From positions 6,903,459 through 6,967,458 of the forward strand of contig NC_046626.1 of assembly GCF_900324465.2 (NCBI RefSeq): a DNA stretch of 64,000 bases, read 5' to 3'. A program made the translations under genes and the position numbers. The notes under the pieces are model-generated. The model did no database searches and was not told the DNA's origin. It saw only the letters and a program-made list of their open reading frames with translations. Positions 24,101 through 37,310 of this stretch are shown here, piece by piece (position 1 is the first letter of the stretch; the number at the start of each line of letters is the position of its first letter). Source of the stretch: Anabas testudineus (taxonomy: Eukaryota; Chordata; Actinopteri; Anabantiformes; Anabantidae).

Positions 24101-27100
24101 TATATTTAAAAGTGTTCTACAGACAAAGTTGTTACTTTTTATTTTATTATTTCACAGTTATTCCTATACCTTTTATAGAATGAATCCTTAGAAGATGACA
24201 GTCAGTACTGCTTTATTATCACTGAAGTCTTATTTATTTTAGCAGGTCAGAGGGATCAGATCCAGCGAATACAACATCACACTGCTTCTAAAATCATCAC
24301 TAAGCTCAAAGCTGGAGGAAATCCCCATCTACAACACTTAGTCAAGATCCAACCTCCTCGTTACTGCTTTGGACTGGCAGCTGACGCCACGCCACATAAC
24401 ATCAACACCACTTTGCCCAAAACCCCACTTGGGTGAGAGCTAACACTGCCCTGGGAGGAGCTCATTGACGAGGCCAGGCAGGCTCACCAGGAGCTGGTGG
24501 AGCAGGAGGCGAAGCTGGCAAGCACATTGCAATTGCACAAATGTGGCTGTCGAGGGTTCACAGAGCAATCTGTCTGCGAGGCCATGACCAGGCACACCGG
24601 GGGAACAAAGAAAAAGCAATAAGGATAATCACAGAGGCTGCTGAGAAAGCCTCTAGTTGGCTTTGGTTAAGGAGGGCACCCCCATGGCTTCTGGGGCCCA
24701 AGCCAACAAACAGTTCAGTAGGTGGTAACCACAACTAAAGACTACAAATTTCCTACTGCCCTCACAATGCTAAACAATCATTAATTCAACCTATTAGGAG
24801 TTAATGACCATTAAACTAAACGAAAGAAGGGGAGAAAAGAGAAACAAAGATGCTTTCAATTAGACATAAACGCACTGATTCCATGAGATGAACAGAAAAT
24901 ACAGCAGCTAGACTGTGTAATGGAGACTTCTGTGAGTTAGGGCATCCTGTCATACCTTCTCTAGATGTTGTTCAATCTCTTTGAACACAGCATAAGATTT
25001 AAACCCCTCCTGAGCGTTGCCTGAGCTGGTCGGAACTGCTGTTATGCGAGGCCTGTGGAAAGCAGAGAAAACTATTTGATATAAAGTGTGCACAATGTGA
25101 ACAAAGGACTAACTGAGGTTTCACCTTGATTCAGTTATGTTAGGCTCTTAGTGTTTCATTACAGTAGAGGTTTTATTGCAGAATAAGAACAGAGGATGAA
25201 GCAATGTCCCGTATCTGCAGCACAAAGTCGAATAATGAAGAGAAGGACTAAAATATTGATATATGGGTCAACAACCAATACAGATAAACACTGGTAATAG
25301 TGTCAGGAAACATTTCTTTTAAACTGCATATACTGTAAATAATTAACAGCTTTGAGGTTGTTGTTCTGGCTGCAAAACTAATTTTTCTTCATCACTGAAA
25401 CAGCTCTCCTATTCCTTCTTCTTCTGTGCCACTGAACACTGGATTACTTACTGTATGTAGCCATAACTATTAACACTGGTAACTACTTCTTCACCTGGTG
25501 TGCTGTGGGAAACCCATCCTGTAGAGAGTGACAACCACAGCTCCTCCTAAGCCAATGTTGTGTTGCAAGGCCACTTTTGCCCCTGGGACCTGCCTCCTGT
25601 CAGCCTTTCCACGGAGCTGCCAGCACAGCTCTGCACACTGGGCCAGACCTGAGCGAGAACCAGGAGCGGGGAGAAGGACAGGCTGTGAGGCCAACGTCAT
25701 TAGCATGGATGTGATGTACTGATGTACAATATATAATTATTAGTACAATATAATTTAGCTCTCCAAATGTGTCAAAATCATCATCATCATCATTATCCAT
25801 GTGAGGTATGGTGGATGTTACCTGGTCAATGACCAGAAGCTCATCTCAAAATAAGTTCCAAGTAAAAACTACTTTAGTATAAAAACGGAAAAAAAACATA
25901 AGCTAAAGTCTCACACTCCACCCTTCAAAGAAGACTCCATGAGAAGAAATGCACAAGACTTGCAGAGGCATCTTGGAATTTGCAGAAAAACAGGTAGATG
26001 AGTCACCAACATTGTTGCAGTAATGTTTTGTGCTGAAAAGACCAAAATTAACCTCTAACAAACTGAAGGGATGCTCAAAGTGTGAGGGAGTGTAGAGTTT
26101 AGTGAAGGCATATCATGGCTTGGGTTTGCATGTCTCCTTATGGAATCGGCTTGCTAATCTTTCTTGATGCACTAACTCACCAGCAGGAGCTTCATCATGC
26201 AGGAAGACAATGATCCAAAACAATTTCAACAGAGACTTCAATGGTAGGTGGAAGGTGGAAGATTTGACTCTGGCCAAATAAAGCTTTCATCCAGTTCAAC
26301 ATGCATTTAACCCACTGAAGACAAGACTGAAGGGAGGAAATCCTGAAGCAAATAGCAACAAAAGTGGAGGCTGCAGTCAAAGCCTGAAAACATATCAATA
26401 GGAGAAACCAACAATTTGGCGATGGGAGTGAATCACAGGTTAGATGCAGTTGTCGCAAACAAGTGATCTGCAACCACATATTACATTTTATTGATGTTTT
26501 ACTTCTCTCTTTCAATAGTTTGGCTCACTCGAAACATCTGATACAAAAGGTGCCGTCTTCTGCGTTGTTAAACACACAGGTACACACTGCCATGTTTAAT
26601 CTTAAACACAAAGGCTGTAGTAATCTGAGAAGCTAATATTTTTGGCAGACATACTATTTATACATCTGAATAATACAACTGGGCATCATCATTTAGAATA
26701 ATAAAAGAAATAAGAACCCCACCACTAAGCGTAGCATTGCATTATAATTAATAATGCATATAATTGCATTATATGTCTCACTCTCCAAGTGAAGCCAAAT
26801 GAGCATTCTGCAAGTTTAAAACACAATATCCTTTACTCAGAGGGGTGACAAGTTGACTCCTAATCTGAGAACTCACTCTCTAATCTGGCAAGGGTCAGCT
26901 CCTGTGCTAGCTTTATAGCTAAGCAAGTCAGTCCATCTGCTTATTGAGCTTCAGCATCTCTTCATTATCCCAATGAGCTAAAGGAATTAAGGGTAAAGTC
27001 CTCTTCATGGTGCGTCTTTTGCATTCTGCACCACTCTCCTAATCTTCGACATGGTCACTTGTTTGTTTGAAAGCAATTTTGTCTAAATGCCAATAGAAGA

Positions 27101-30100
27101 ATTTACTATGCCGTCCACGAGGCAACTTATCAAAGAGCCTCTGGGAAGCACCTCCGACAAAGAATTTATACATCTTAAGAGGGAAGGTTCAAAGTGACAC
27201 ACATCTTGTCAGTAATAGTCCTTCATTCTCGTAAAGAAAGTCGATCACAAATGCTCTTTTATGGTGGCAAAGAATGATCACGAGCCCCTTTCAACCTTTT
27301 CACTTCTAAAGAGTAAAAGCATGTGTGTATGACCACACAGTGTACGTCAAGATGGGTACGGGTGAGGTTTCAGGGTCGCTGGATGTCATGTCATAGTGGA
27401 AAAAACTGCTAATACTCCTGTGAGTTGAGGGGGGTTAGGTTCAGTCAGTTGGCCATCAATATCTCTACTCACAGTGCTCCCAAGGGAAGAGTTCAAGGCT
27501 TTACAAGTAAGATTAAGAGCAACACCACGGATCAGACAGCGCTTAGCTGACTGGGGCACTCGCACGTAGCGAGAGAGTGACCCAAGAAGCGGAGGGAGTT
27601 TCTTTACATGGATAGAGAAATGAGTTGCAAATTGGTTATATAAGGTTATTTGGGAATAAAGAAATAAAAACAGAGAGGAGCGTTAATAGAGAGAAAAGTA
27701 AACCCAATGATATCGGAAAGAGAAAGTGACGGACAGGTCCAGCCCCCAACCAGGAATCTCTAAGTAGAAATAGCAAATGGATGAAGACACCGTACTGTTT
27801 CACCTGGTTATACTTCATTAGTCACTGTGTGTATGGTTGATTAGACTCAAACCCAAACAGCTGTGACGATGAATATAAAATCTGTGTATGGAAAACTGAA
27901 GATGAAGGCCACTACTGCAGAGGTGGGGCGAGTCAGCGGCTCCACTTGCTCAGTCCCGTCCCTCAACAGTTTAACATGTGGAGAGATTAGAGCGGAGGCT
28001 TGCCAAAGCCTCCCCGGCTGCTCTCTCACATGCAGGCTTAGGATCACGTTCCCCCGGTGGCCATCACTGTGCAACACATGCCACCTGGTGGCCACTGAGG
28101 CAATCACTCGAAGCTACCAGGTCACCTCTTACAATAATTGGTTATTTCTTCCTCTAGTCTAATCCAATCCTAGCTGCTTCAAAAAAACTAAAAGCAAACA
28201 TTAACTGACAATGTTTTTTGCCGCCCAACACACTGGATTATGTACTGGATTATGTGAAATTTGTCCTGCATTATATGATAAATGTTTTTCAGTAATAGCT
28301 ACAAAGTTAGAAGCTGCTACCTGTAGCACCCAGAGGATGTCCTTTAGAGATGAGCCCACCACTGGGGTTGACCACAAACTTGCCTCCATACGTGTTGTCC
28401 CCTCTGTCAATCAGCTCCCCAGCTTTGCCTGAAGAGCATTTGAAACACACAAGATCATGAAGTAGTGCATAGTTATAGCTCCACTGTAATAAGACATACA
28501 GTATCATTATAACATATTCATTATATGCATAAGGCATATTATAAGTAATAATATAAATAATCAATCAATCATAAAAAGTGCACCACAGAAACATATATGA
28601 TTCAAAATACTGTTTAAAACAACACTTCAGAGATGGCGTGCTTTAACATCAGACCTGATAAACTGAATGTGTGGAGTCTTCATATTGAGAATTTGACTAG
28701 TTACAGAAAAGATGCTTTTAGTACTGGCAGTAATTATATAGCAAAATAAAGGCGTGAATTACCCATTTCAAGTCAGTAAAAAGGTTTGAATATTAAACCT
28801 GTGACAAGAGAGGACATTGAAAAACATTAACTCACTTAAGTAACACAAGTGTTGCTCGTATCTACCTATTCTCTCAAAACTTAAACGAATGTGGGAGGAA
28901 AACAGGATATTAATTACTGCTCTAACCCTCGAAATACTAAACTCTGGAGGACAACAGATACGGTTTTATGAGCTGTAGACTTACCCTCTGGACACAGTCC
29001 CAAAGCCTCATAGGTAATGAGCTCGTTGGCTGAGAAGCAATCATGCAGCTCGATAACATTAACATCGCTGGGCTTCAGACCTGCAGTCTCAAAACACTTT
29101 TTGGCGGCCACCCGAGACATGTCGTACCCCACCTAAAAGAAGAACAGAAGCGTGTTCAGGAACAAATTGGAAGAAACTGATTCAGTATAACTGTGACTTT
29201 CTGCCCACTCAGTAACCAAAGCCCACATTTATTACCATTTTAATGCAGCTGTTTTCCTCAAAGGTGGAAGAAAGGTCAGTCACCATCTCCTGGGCCACAA
29301 TCTCCACTGCCTGGTTCTCCAGACCATGTTTCCTGACAAACGCCTCGCTGGCCAAGACTGCTGCTCCAGCACCGTCTGATGTAGGGCTGATCAGATGATA
29401 AGAAATACAAACTGAGGCACTTATTAATTCACAAAACAGAAACAGCGCTCGGATTAAATGTTACTGCAAGACCTCATTCTTTAATACAAATTATAAATGT
29501 GTGAGGCTCTCACCAACACTGCAGCAGAGTAAGGAAGTCAAACACCTTCCTGGAGTTCATCACCTGCTCTAAAGTGTACTCATCCTGGAACTGGGAATAC
29601 CTGCAGGAACACAAATATAGACGCACTAACTTTTTAACAAGCTAGAAACTTGGGAGCAATCGTCTGTTTTCATACGCTGGGACTTACGGGTTATTGGTGG
29701 AATGCTTGTGGTTTTTCCAGGCAATTTTAGCAAAGTGTTCTGGTTTTGTACCTTGAAAACATTAAAACGTTGACACAAGCATCTATACAACACAGTAATA
29801 TCATGAACACGGCGTGAGGTACAACCATAACATTCATATGTTGGACATTTACCATATTTCTCCATGTGCTCTCTGCCGGCATTGCCAAACATCTGTGGTG
29901 CTGCTGGAGCCGCCACCATCCCGTAGCGGTTGATCATCACTTCCATATGCTTATCCATGGGGTTGGTCCGGTCCATGTACTGTAATAAGGTATTTTTTAA
30001 ATTTAAATTTTACACATATTAGGTAGAGCAACACTGTTTGAAGAATCCAGTTTTTTTTAGACACAAAAACCAAAAACAATCAAAAACAGAATACAATCAG

Positions 30101-32138
30101 AAAAGAAATACACCACAAATGAAAACTAACACAAACTGTCCTGTGATTCATCTTTTTACTATTGATTACAAGCGATAATTACAGAAGGAAATTCATATTG
30201 ACAAACCCACTCAACCTATTAGCACAGCTCATTATTCTGCCCAACCCCCCGCTCCCGCCGCTGCAACAGGAATTCCCCCAATGACAATTAGCAGCAAATG
30301 AAAAATAATAAAAGAGAGCCGAGGTTCGTTATTTCTGCATTACTGGGCTGCAGCCACACTAATCTGTTATGTCTGCTGTGATCCGTTTTAAACGTATTTT
30401 AATGAGATGTATCCCTCTGTTCTACAGGGGAAGAGGATAAATTTAGACATGAGTTGATAATATTATCTTTTTAGCACAGTAACTGGTGCTTCTCATAACC
30501 TGGACTTTCTAATGTATTTTACAAACCTGGAAAGATCTGATGTGCATCATTAGAAGAGCTGCACACTTCGGGTGTATATTATTGAAAATGCTACTAATTA
30601 TCTGCTCTGTGTTCTCTGTTGTTCTCTGTCATAAACAACTTTCTGAATGTAAACACAGAAATAAAATGGAAACTGGAAAATAAAAAGGTGGTTACTACCA
30701 GTGGGTACTGTTGATCTCTCGCTTACTCCCTTCCTCTACAGGTGCTTGTACTGTAGCAAGAAAAGTGAACTATTTGCAGTTTCCTAGTTTTCCGCATAAA
30801 TGTGTGAAACATGGCTCACACCAACTAATGCAGCTTGTAAAAAGCAAACCATCAGTGATGAGTGTTTTTATATGTTAAGGTCTCATTTCTTTAATTCAAC
30901 TCCATGTTTGCTAACAGTGAAAAACTAAAGCAGACCCCAGGACAACAGATACAACTTCAGTTGTGCATTGCTAAACTCTGGTAGTGGCAAACAGATGTAT
31001 ACCTTTGAGGACAAGGAGCCCCTCTCCATCTTCTCAAACCCAAGGGCAAGCACACAGTCTGCAAGACCTGCAAAAGGAGAAACAAAGTGAGAGTCAGAGA
31101 GTGTGTTTTATAGTTTCAGTAACAGTTAATAGATCAGTAGCGTGGTGAAACCTCTTTTAAAACAATGAATTTGTCCTGTCCACAGCCATTAATATCTATT
31201 ATGGAGCAAACTACAGCTGGCCAGAGGCATGCAGTTTTCAGGTCGTTCCAAAATGTAAAATCTCTAAAACACCTTAAAGAAACTTGTTCAAATGTGACAC
31301 AAATGGCCACTTGGAAGTGATTTAGGTGCTCTGTGGTCAAGATCACTGCGACTTGATGTATGTCCTATTCTCACCAACACCAGGAGAGAATATCACTACA
31401 TCTGGCACAAACAGTCACTTGTACTCTTGCATAAAGAGTCCCTCCTAGTTGGAGGAGGCACTGAACCACAGTCTAGTGTAAATATACATTTGAAGTGGTT
31501 CATCTCTTTTACCACTGTTTAACTCACCTCCCAGGACCAGCTGACGTGCCATGAAGAGAGCAGTAGAGCCTGTGGAGCAGTTATTGTTAACATTGATGAT
31601 GGGGATCCCAGTCAGACCCAGGCTGTGGTAAATGGCCCTCTGCCCACAGGTGGAGTCTCCTAATGGTGTAAGGTTGGGGATGAGAGATCAGTTCAGAATA
31701 TAGTGAATGGACATGTAGTATGTGGTAGGAGAAGAATGTGTATTAGAGCATTACGTGTACATGTAATATCAAATTAGTAGTACTGTGTGTCGCTGTGGGC
31801 ATTACATGAAACCTAAAGAGAACACACAAAAGACATTTTTTATTGGAGGTCTCACCATAGACGTATCCCACACAGGCCTGTTCAACAGCAGAATATGATA
31901 TTCCTGCATCTGCTAAGGCCTTTTCACCTACAATAGGGTGCAGACCATAAGAAAACATGACACTGTTAAACATGTTACACAACAAGATCAACTCATAGTG
32001 AGATATGGTATCTTTCGGATGACTGAACGACGTCGTGAAGATAAGGCACCTGCTTCCTTGGCCATATCGGGGTAGTCAGAGTCGCCTCGGGCTCCAGGTT
32101 TGTCAAACTGCAGCGACACACAGATTATTAACAATGAG

Positions 32139-32205
<67 letters not shown>

Positions 32206-32872
32206 AACATGTGCAACAGTAAGCATTTAACAGATAAAACATAGGATGTTAAAGAAGTGACAGTGAGATCAGGTCCCACTGTCCCACATACTCCTAAACC
32301 CCAGTCAAACACCTGAGACTCAGCTGTGCAGCTGCAGCTCACAGCTGGAGAGACGACCCTTGGCACAGTTTGTAAACTCTCTTTGCCATGAACTATGGAC
32401 TCAAACTGTGGGCACAGGACACGGTGAGATACACATCCAAAGACGTCGAGCAACCAGCCAAAGCCCGACTTTACCTAACTAGAGGAACTGGATCACTTTT
32501 AAAACCAAAGATCACGCAACGACAGCGACACTGTTTGTGCTAACGTGTCGAAGTTAGCTAACGTGTTCAGGACAAACATAGCGCAGCTGCCAAGACAATA
32601 CGCATTGATGCCTTTAAATAAACTGCAGCAAGACTTCAGTGCATTCATTTTGAAGTAGCTGGTACGTTGAAGTATAAAAGCAGAAGAGAGGAGGAGGGTC
32701 ACATTCAGAGCACTGCAATCCTAAGAGTTTGCAAAGTAGGCTAACCTCAAGTCGTACATAATGTCGTGCACGCAGCCTGTCAGACAGAAATAAAGCATAT
32801 GTTTAATAATAATATTACCTTTGTCATCCCCACGCCGATGACAAACACCCTGCTCTTCTTTCCTGGTGCCAT
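21117..32872 (-). CDS. scp2: Sterol carrier protein 2 / SCPx (peroxisomal 3-oxoacyl-CoA thiolase fused to SCP2 lipid-transfer domain)
   Basis: Peroxisomal thiolase for branched-chain and bile-acid side-chain oxidation, fused to a sterol/lipid carrier domain. Coding exons, 5' to 3': 32819-32872, 32050-32107, 31856-31927, 31528-31659, 31003-31067, 29853-29979, 29688-29751, 29514-29600, 29236-29386, 28985-29132, 28321-28428, 25495-25648, 24956-25052, 22840-22969, 21709-21788, 21117-21212. All junctions are in phase and GT-AG; 540 aa (human about 547). The thiolase part has the nucleophile Cys in [10 protein letters not shown] (about residue 89), then IELHDCFS and [14 protein letters not shown]. 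The SCP2 domain starts after residue 400 ([22 protein letters not shown]). The C-terminus AKL is a PTS1 peroxisome signal. Met400 in exon 12 (25515-25517) matches the start of the short pro-SCP2 form (141 aa). Fish may have paralogues; this one is the full-length type. Confidence 0.97.
24380..24745 (+). mobile_element. LINE ORF2 C-terminal tail, decayed
   Basis: Plus-strand frames read [18 protein letters not shown], then [12 protein letters not shown], then [17 protein letters not shown]. These match the end of the long ORF of a fish LINE as I remember it (WEER..EA, EVGCRGF, EAAEKASRWLW). At least one frameshift separates the second and third pieces. No reverse transcriptase core is seen upstream, as expected for a 5'-truncated copy. 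It lies in the scp2 intron between exons 13 and 14. Confidence 0.6.
25860..26560 (+). mobile_element. Decayed Tc1-like transposon in scp2 intron 11
   Basis: Plus-strand pieces are in Tc1 transposase order: [17 protein letters not shown].. (helix-turn-helix end), [13 protein letters not shown] (corresponding to VMAWACM), [12 protein letters not shown] (the catalytic QDNDPKHT block) and [13 protein letters not shown] (the C-terminal MG.RLDAVIASKG). Several stops and shifts mean it is not active. Ends are approximate. It begins about 210 bp upstream of scp2 exon 12 relative to scp2 transcription. Confidence 0.75.
28429..28984. other. scp2 intron 10, no feature
   Basis: AT-rich intron with short TCAA repeats near 28561. 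Nothing coding was recognised. Confidence 0.6.
29980..31002. other. scp2 intron 5, no feature
   Basis: A 1.0-kb intron; no exon or element recognised. Confidence 0.6.
32140..32205. repeat. (TA)n microsatellite, about 65 bp
   Basis: An uninterrupted TA run in scp2 intron 1, about 35 bp upstream of exon 2 on the minus strand, that is, close to the branch-point/acceptor zone. It creates spurious Ile-Tyr repeat frames on both strands. Confidence 0.97.
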
Positions 32873-33790
32873 GGTCGCTCTCGAACCTGCTGCTGCTTCA
32901 CACTCAGACGATCTGTGGACTGAACCACAGGAGGCAAAGATCGTCTATTTCCGGAATGACGCTATGCCTGATGGGGAAAAGCAGCGCTGTTCTATTGATC
33001 TGTACATGCTCTTGTGTCTGGCCGTAATAAAAATAGGTTTCAAGTAGTTTGTTACTACAAATCTGCTCATAACCACCATATAATCACAACCTGTGGTCAG
33101 ATTTGTCTACTGGGACTTTAGTCTAAATAAAGTTTCAAAACTTCTTAGTGTCCTGAATTGCAAAGTGATCTTTATATAGATTTCTATTCACTATCTACTT
33201 GGACAAAAGGCAAAACTGAAATACTTGACAACATAAAATGTGCAGTCTTGGTGAAAAGAAAAGTCTAACACAAGCAGGATGAGCTTGGTTATTCTGAACG
33301 ATCTTCAAGCATCTCTGGATAGTGGTTTGTGAAGCAGTCACAAAGCAGTGGGTAGATCATGTTAAATAACCTAGATAGTGGATAATATGAACTCATAATG
33401 TGATCCAGTGTTTCAGACAGGGAGGGCCAAACAACACTATCACAAAGAGTGCAATTATAAAGTGTTATCATTACCTCCAATTATAAAATAGTACATTTAA
33501 GAGCGTTAGGGTGGCGGCGATAGCATGTCAACAGCATAAAAGGCACTGATATACACTGAGGTACATTCAATGCATGACAATAAATAAACTGTCAAAATTC
33601 TACTGGATAAATTTTTCCACATTCATAACTTAGTATGCTATTAAATAAAACATCATCTTTAATAGAGAGTAAAGAGATATGACATCATAATGTCTCTAGA
33701 AAATCTTCTTAAGTCATAGAAAACATTTTCTTTAGCAAAAACAAGAAAGAAAAAAGTCAAAATTCAAATTCAAAATGTTCACAATTCAAT
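32873..33790. other. Intergenic region between scp2 promoter and czib 3' end
   Basis: The 5' end of scp2 should start within the first 200 bp of this stretch on the minus strand. No TATA box is obvious. The open frame on the plus strand at 32766-33047 is antisense to scp2 exon 1 and is not a gene. Confidence 0.5.
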
Positions 33791-33796
33791 TTTATT
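33791..33796 (-). terminator. czib: Polyadenylation signal, probable czib end
   Basis: TTTATT on the plus strand, about 210 bp after the czib stop codon on the minus strand. Confidence 0.55.
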
Positions 33797-34007
33797 GAGT
33801 TGATGAGAAAAAAAAAAGTCTATTGGAGATGTTGATCAAAGCTGTGTGTATGGACAGCCTGTTGTGTTACCCCACACCTCTTATTGTTCATCAACCAAGA
33901 CACTTCCACCTCAGTATCTGAAGCATCCTTGTTGCCGGGAGACAGGCTTGAACATGCATGGTCGTAGTGTTCATGCTCATATTTTTGAGGCTCGTCAAAT
34001 GATGACA

Positions 34008-35775
34008 TCAGCACTTAATGAACTTGTGTGTGACCTCATATATTCCAACTGACTCGCTGACTTTCTCATCATAGTCTGTCCAGTCCTGAAATAAAAGTCA
34101 TGTCATAAAATCACTGACTGAAGCACAAATTAATCACAGAATGCACAGCAAAATAATCCTGAAGTTAACAGAAAGGTTAACTATGTTTTAAGTGAAACAT
34201 TCTCTAAAAAGTTAACATTGGTGCAATGAGAAAAATCTAAATACTATTACTGACAGGCTGTTCCCACTGTACTTACGTTTTCTTGTAGGTTAATTTCAGG
34301 AAACTTTGTGCCAGATTCTGCTCCTTCTGCAGCGAAGCCAGCCTGGAGGGAAAGAGTTACATGGTATTATTAGATTAATTTCAGCATGGCTAATGTCTAA
34401 ATGTTATGTGGATCCACACAGACACACCACGTCATCCTCTGTTTAAACAAATATTCTCACTTGTGGTTGGAAGTCAACAGGCTCCAGACCTCGGCACTCA
34501 AACTGCACCATTGTCTTGAATCTTTCATTGTCATCAGCCTTCAATGCAGGAAACATACAGCAGAAAATGAAAGTGGTTCTCTCAATATATTATCGGGTGC
34601 ATAACAATATGTGATAGATTCATTTAAATGCCTTAAGTAGCAGCGAAATCAATGTTAGATCACACTTTTTTTTGGTGCATGAACAAATGCATGAAACACT
34701 AGACAAACAAATGAATATATGAGCTAGTGAGCACAGTTATTCCGAGCATGTTTTCAACGGGCAGTGCGTTTTGGGAACAGCTCAGTTCTGCATGTAGAAG
34801 TGTCACATGTGAACTGTGGAGACAGATGGCGGTGTGTGTTTCAAAGTGAAAGTATAGAACATTTACTTACATTATAAGGCGTGATTGTGTCCCCCAGGAT
34901 GTCTAGAAGGAGACAGACATGTTAATCCTCCAGGGCTCTTACCATGGAAAATTCAGAGGAAGTGAACAAATAACATGTTCCTTCATACCTATTGAATTTT
35001 CTCTGCCACAGAGTTTACACTTCTGCACCATGCTGGCACTGCCTCTCCCCCCTTTTAGTGGGACACTTTCCTATGGGAACATTTTAAAATAAGTAAGTGT
35101 TTTTTTTTGTTTTGGTTTGTTATGTTTTTAAGAAAACTCTGTTAAAAATATTCATATTCATACTGACCACAAGAGTTACATACTGCCATTTATCTGGGAT
35201 CTCACCACAGTTCCCACACTTCAGCTAGAGAGGAGAAGGATAAACATTTAATCTCCGTACACTCGACGTGATATTTCAACATTTTTCTCAACATCTGGAC
35301 ATTATTCTCGAGATGCAAACTTGCTGGTCCTAATACTCGACACATCATTTAAAGCCCAAGTCGTGGCACATTCCCCCAATGCTACATGATAAGAGTGTGG
35401 TTTTGCAAAATATACGAGCCAAACCTGACAATTAGTGTTGTTAAATGGAGAACACCCTGTGCACACACATATTTGTCCCATAGCAAACATGATAAAACTG
35501 TGAACGTCTCTGAACAAAACAGTAAAATAAGCTCACATGTTGTATAGAGGGGTGAACTAGCTAGCTTTATGCTAGCTTGACAGCCAACCTAACGTTACCT
35601 TCAGAAACCAGCGGAAGTCGTCGCCCAGCGGCCTCACGTTGGTGACATTCTCCAGAGTCGCTTTAAACTGGAGCCCGAATTTCTGTCAGGCACATGATAA
35701 AATAAGAGTTAAGAAATCGCCCAGAGTTAGTCCCACGACTTCACTGTTTATTGCAGAAGCTGTACGTACCACCAT
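34008..35775 (-). CDS. czib: CXXC-motif zinc-binding protein (UPF0587, human C1orf123)
   Basis: Small conserved eukaryotic zinc-binding protein; its cellular role is poorly known. Coding exons, 5' to 3': 35770-35775 (only two codons, Met-Val), 35599-35682, 35168-35224, 34989-35070, 34871-34902, 34461-34538, 34277-34342, 34008-34085. Sum 483 nt, 160 aa, the same length as my recall of the human protein. The two zinc-binding pairs are CGNC (residues 33-36) and CKLC (67-70), followed by a beta-sandwich with CRGLEPVDFQPQ, and the end DWTDYDEK..HKFIKC. The donor after exon 3 is GTCAGT, weaker than usual, but phase and the protein match (QYVTLV/ESVPLK) support it. It lies between scp2 and uck2, all three on the minus strand with short gaps but with separate promoters. 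Confidence 0.95.
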
Positions 35776-36065
35776 CTTGACGCCTTCCCACTGAACTGCT
35801 CCTGTGGCGTTCACGATCCTCGGACATTCTAGTTGATGCCGTAGGTTACTACACGAAGCACACCGCACAGAAGAACACCTAGTTTACAGAATCTGTCGGT
35901 GTCTACTATTTCATTCGTCCAGCCAAATGTTCACATATGTGTGAGACATTTTGAGTTTTAACTACAGCGGGTTTTCCCCTCTGCTGATCACATTGAAACC
36001 TGTTACAGCACACTTCCACATGACACCTCATAAATAAACGGGACAGAGGTGTTAGGCTGCATCAG
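35776..36065. other. czib promoter / uck2 3' intergenic gap
   Basis: About 290 bp separate the czib start codon from the probable uck2 polyadenylation signal, so the czib promoter must lie in this short stretch. No TATA box was seen. Confidence 0.5.
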
Positions 36066-36071
36066 TTTATT
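36066..36071 (-). terminator. uck2: Polyadenylation signal, probable uck2 end
   Basis: AATAAA on the minus strand, 1.24 kb after the uck2 stop. The stretch 36072-37310 is then the uck2 3' untranslated region; no gene was seen in it. Confidence 0.45.
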
Positions 36072-37310
36072 GACCATTAACCAACTGACATATTAGAAAT
36101 TCATTCAGAGATACCAATCTATTTACCAGCCATACAGTACAAATCACTCACCTCAAATGTACACAATAAATACAGCACATGAAATACAAAACGGATCGAG
36201 CTGTTTTTATTGTAACCTAATGTTTCTAGTGTGGATACTTACTGCACGTTTTAACCTGAGGCAACTTTGCTGAGGCATTTTGGTGGGTCTTGGCTGTTAA
36301 TGGCCACAAACCTGGGATAACTGACATTGCTGTGGCATCGAACACCCTATGACACCCTTTCCTGGCATTTAAAATCAACACCTGAGCGCACACGTTATAT
36401 CTTCACCTTATTCAACAATGCTGATTGTATTGTTAATGCTTGCAAAACGACATGTCAACTGGGGAAGCTTTTTATATGTCTAAATTAAAAACCTCATCAA
36501 TGGTAAAAAGAAAAGAAAAACATTTTTAAAAAAGCACCTGTATACGTGACATTTGATTTGGGACAGTCAATACATAACACCCCGTCAAATACAGGGGACA
36601 AGAATCCTGAAATGTAAAAACCCACAACACTGATATAAGATAATACAGTATTAGTATTTGGCTTCATTTGTGTGGTAGCTATCAGTACTGAAAAGTCTTG
36701 TAGTGTGTTTCTGCTGCTGCAGACATACAGAATGAGTGCTTTGAAAACTTGTGCTGTTTAATACACTAAGCAGCACAATGAGGGAGCTTAAACACTTAAA
36801 AACATATGATGATAGGAAAACACTCAAGATTGTCAAAACAAATACTGAGTGCAATCCTGGTTTCTCAGACTCATCTTCTAAATCCACATCCTTCTTGTGC
36901 GGAACCCACCCAAACGTTTATCACACTCCCCATCCACTAGGGGTTCAAGTTTTATCAGAAAAGAATTATAATATAAAAAAAAGTTTCCCCACTTTTATTC
37001 ATTGTCAGGATGAGTTCCCAGCATGAGAGCAGCAGGGAACACGAAAAAAAAACAATCTGGGGCAGGGGGACAACATGGGGTCGGTTTAACCCATGGTCTC
37101 ATCACATAAACAGGATCTCTTACTTTCCTGAAACAAGTTTAAATCCCAACTTCAACAATTACAATGAAAGTAACTAGTAAGAGTAGTCATAATAAAAGGC
37201 ATTTCAATTCTTTTTGCATCGCTTTTCTCTTAAATACAGTGATGCAAGCAGGCATTATTTACAGCGCAAACCCCACCCCTCTCCGTCCTGTGAAGAGAGG
37301 TGTGACATGG

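Noticed and set aside
31988-32453. Frames with long Ile-Tyr repeats on both strands
   Set aside because: Translation of the (TA)n microsatellite; no flanking coding support beyond scp2 exon 2.
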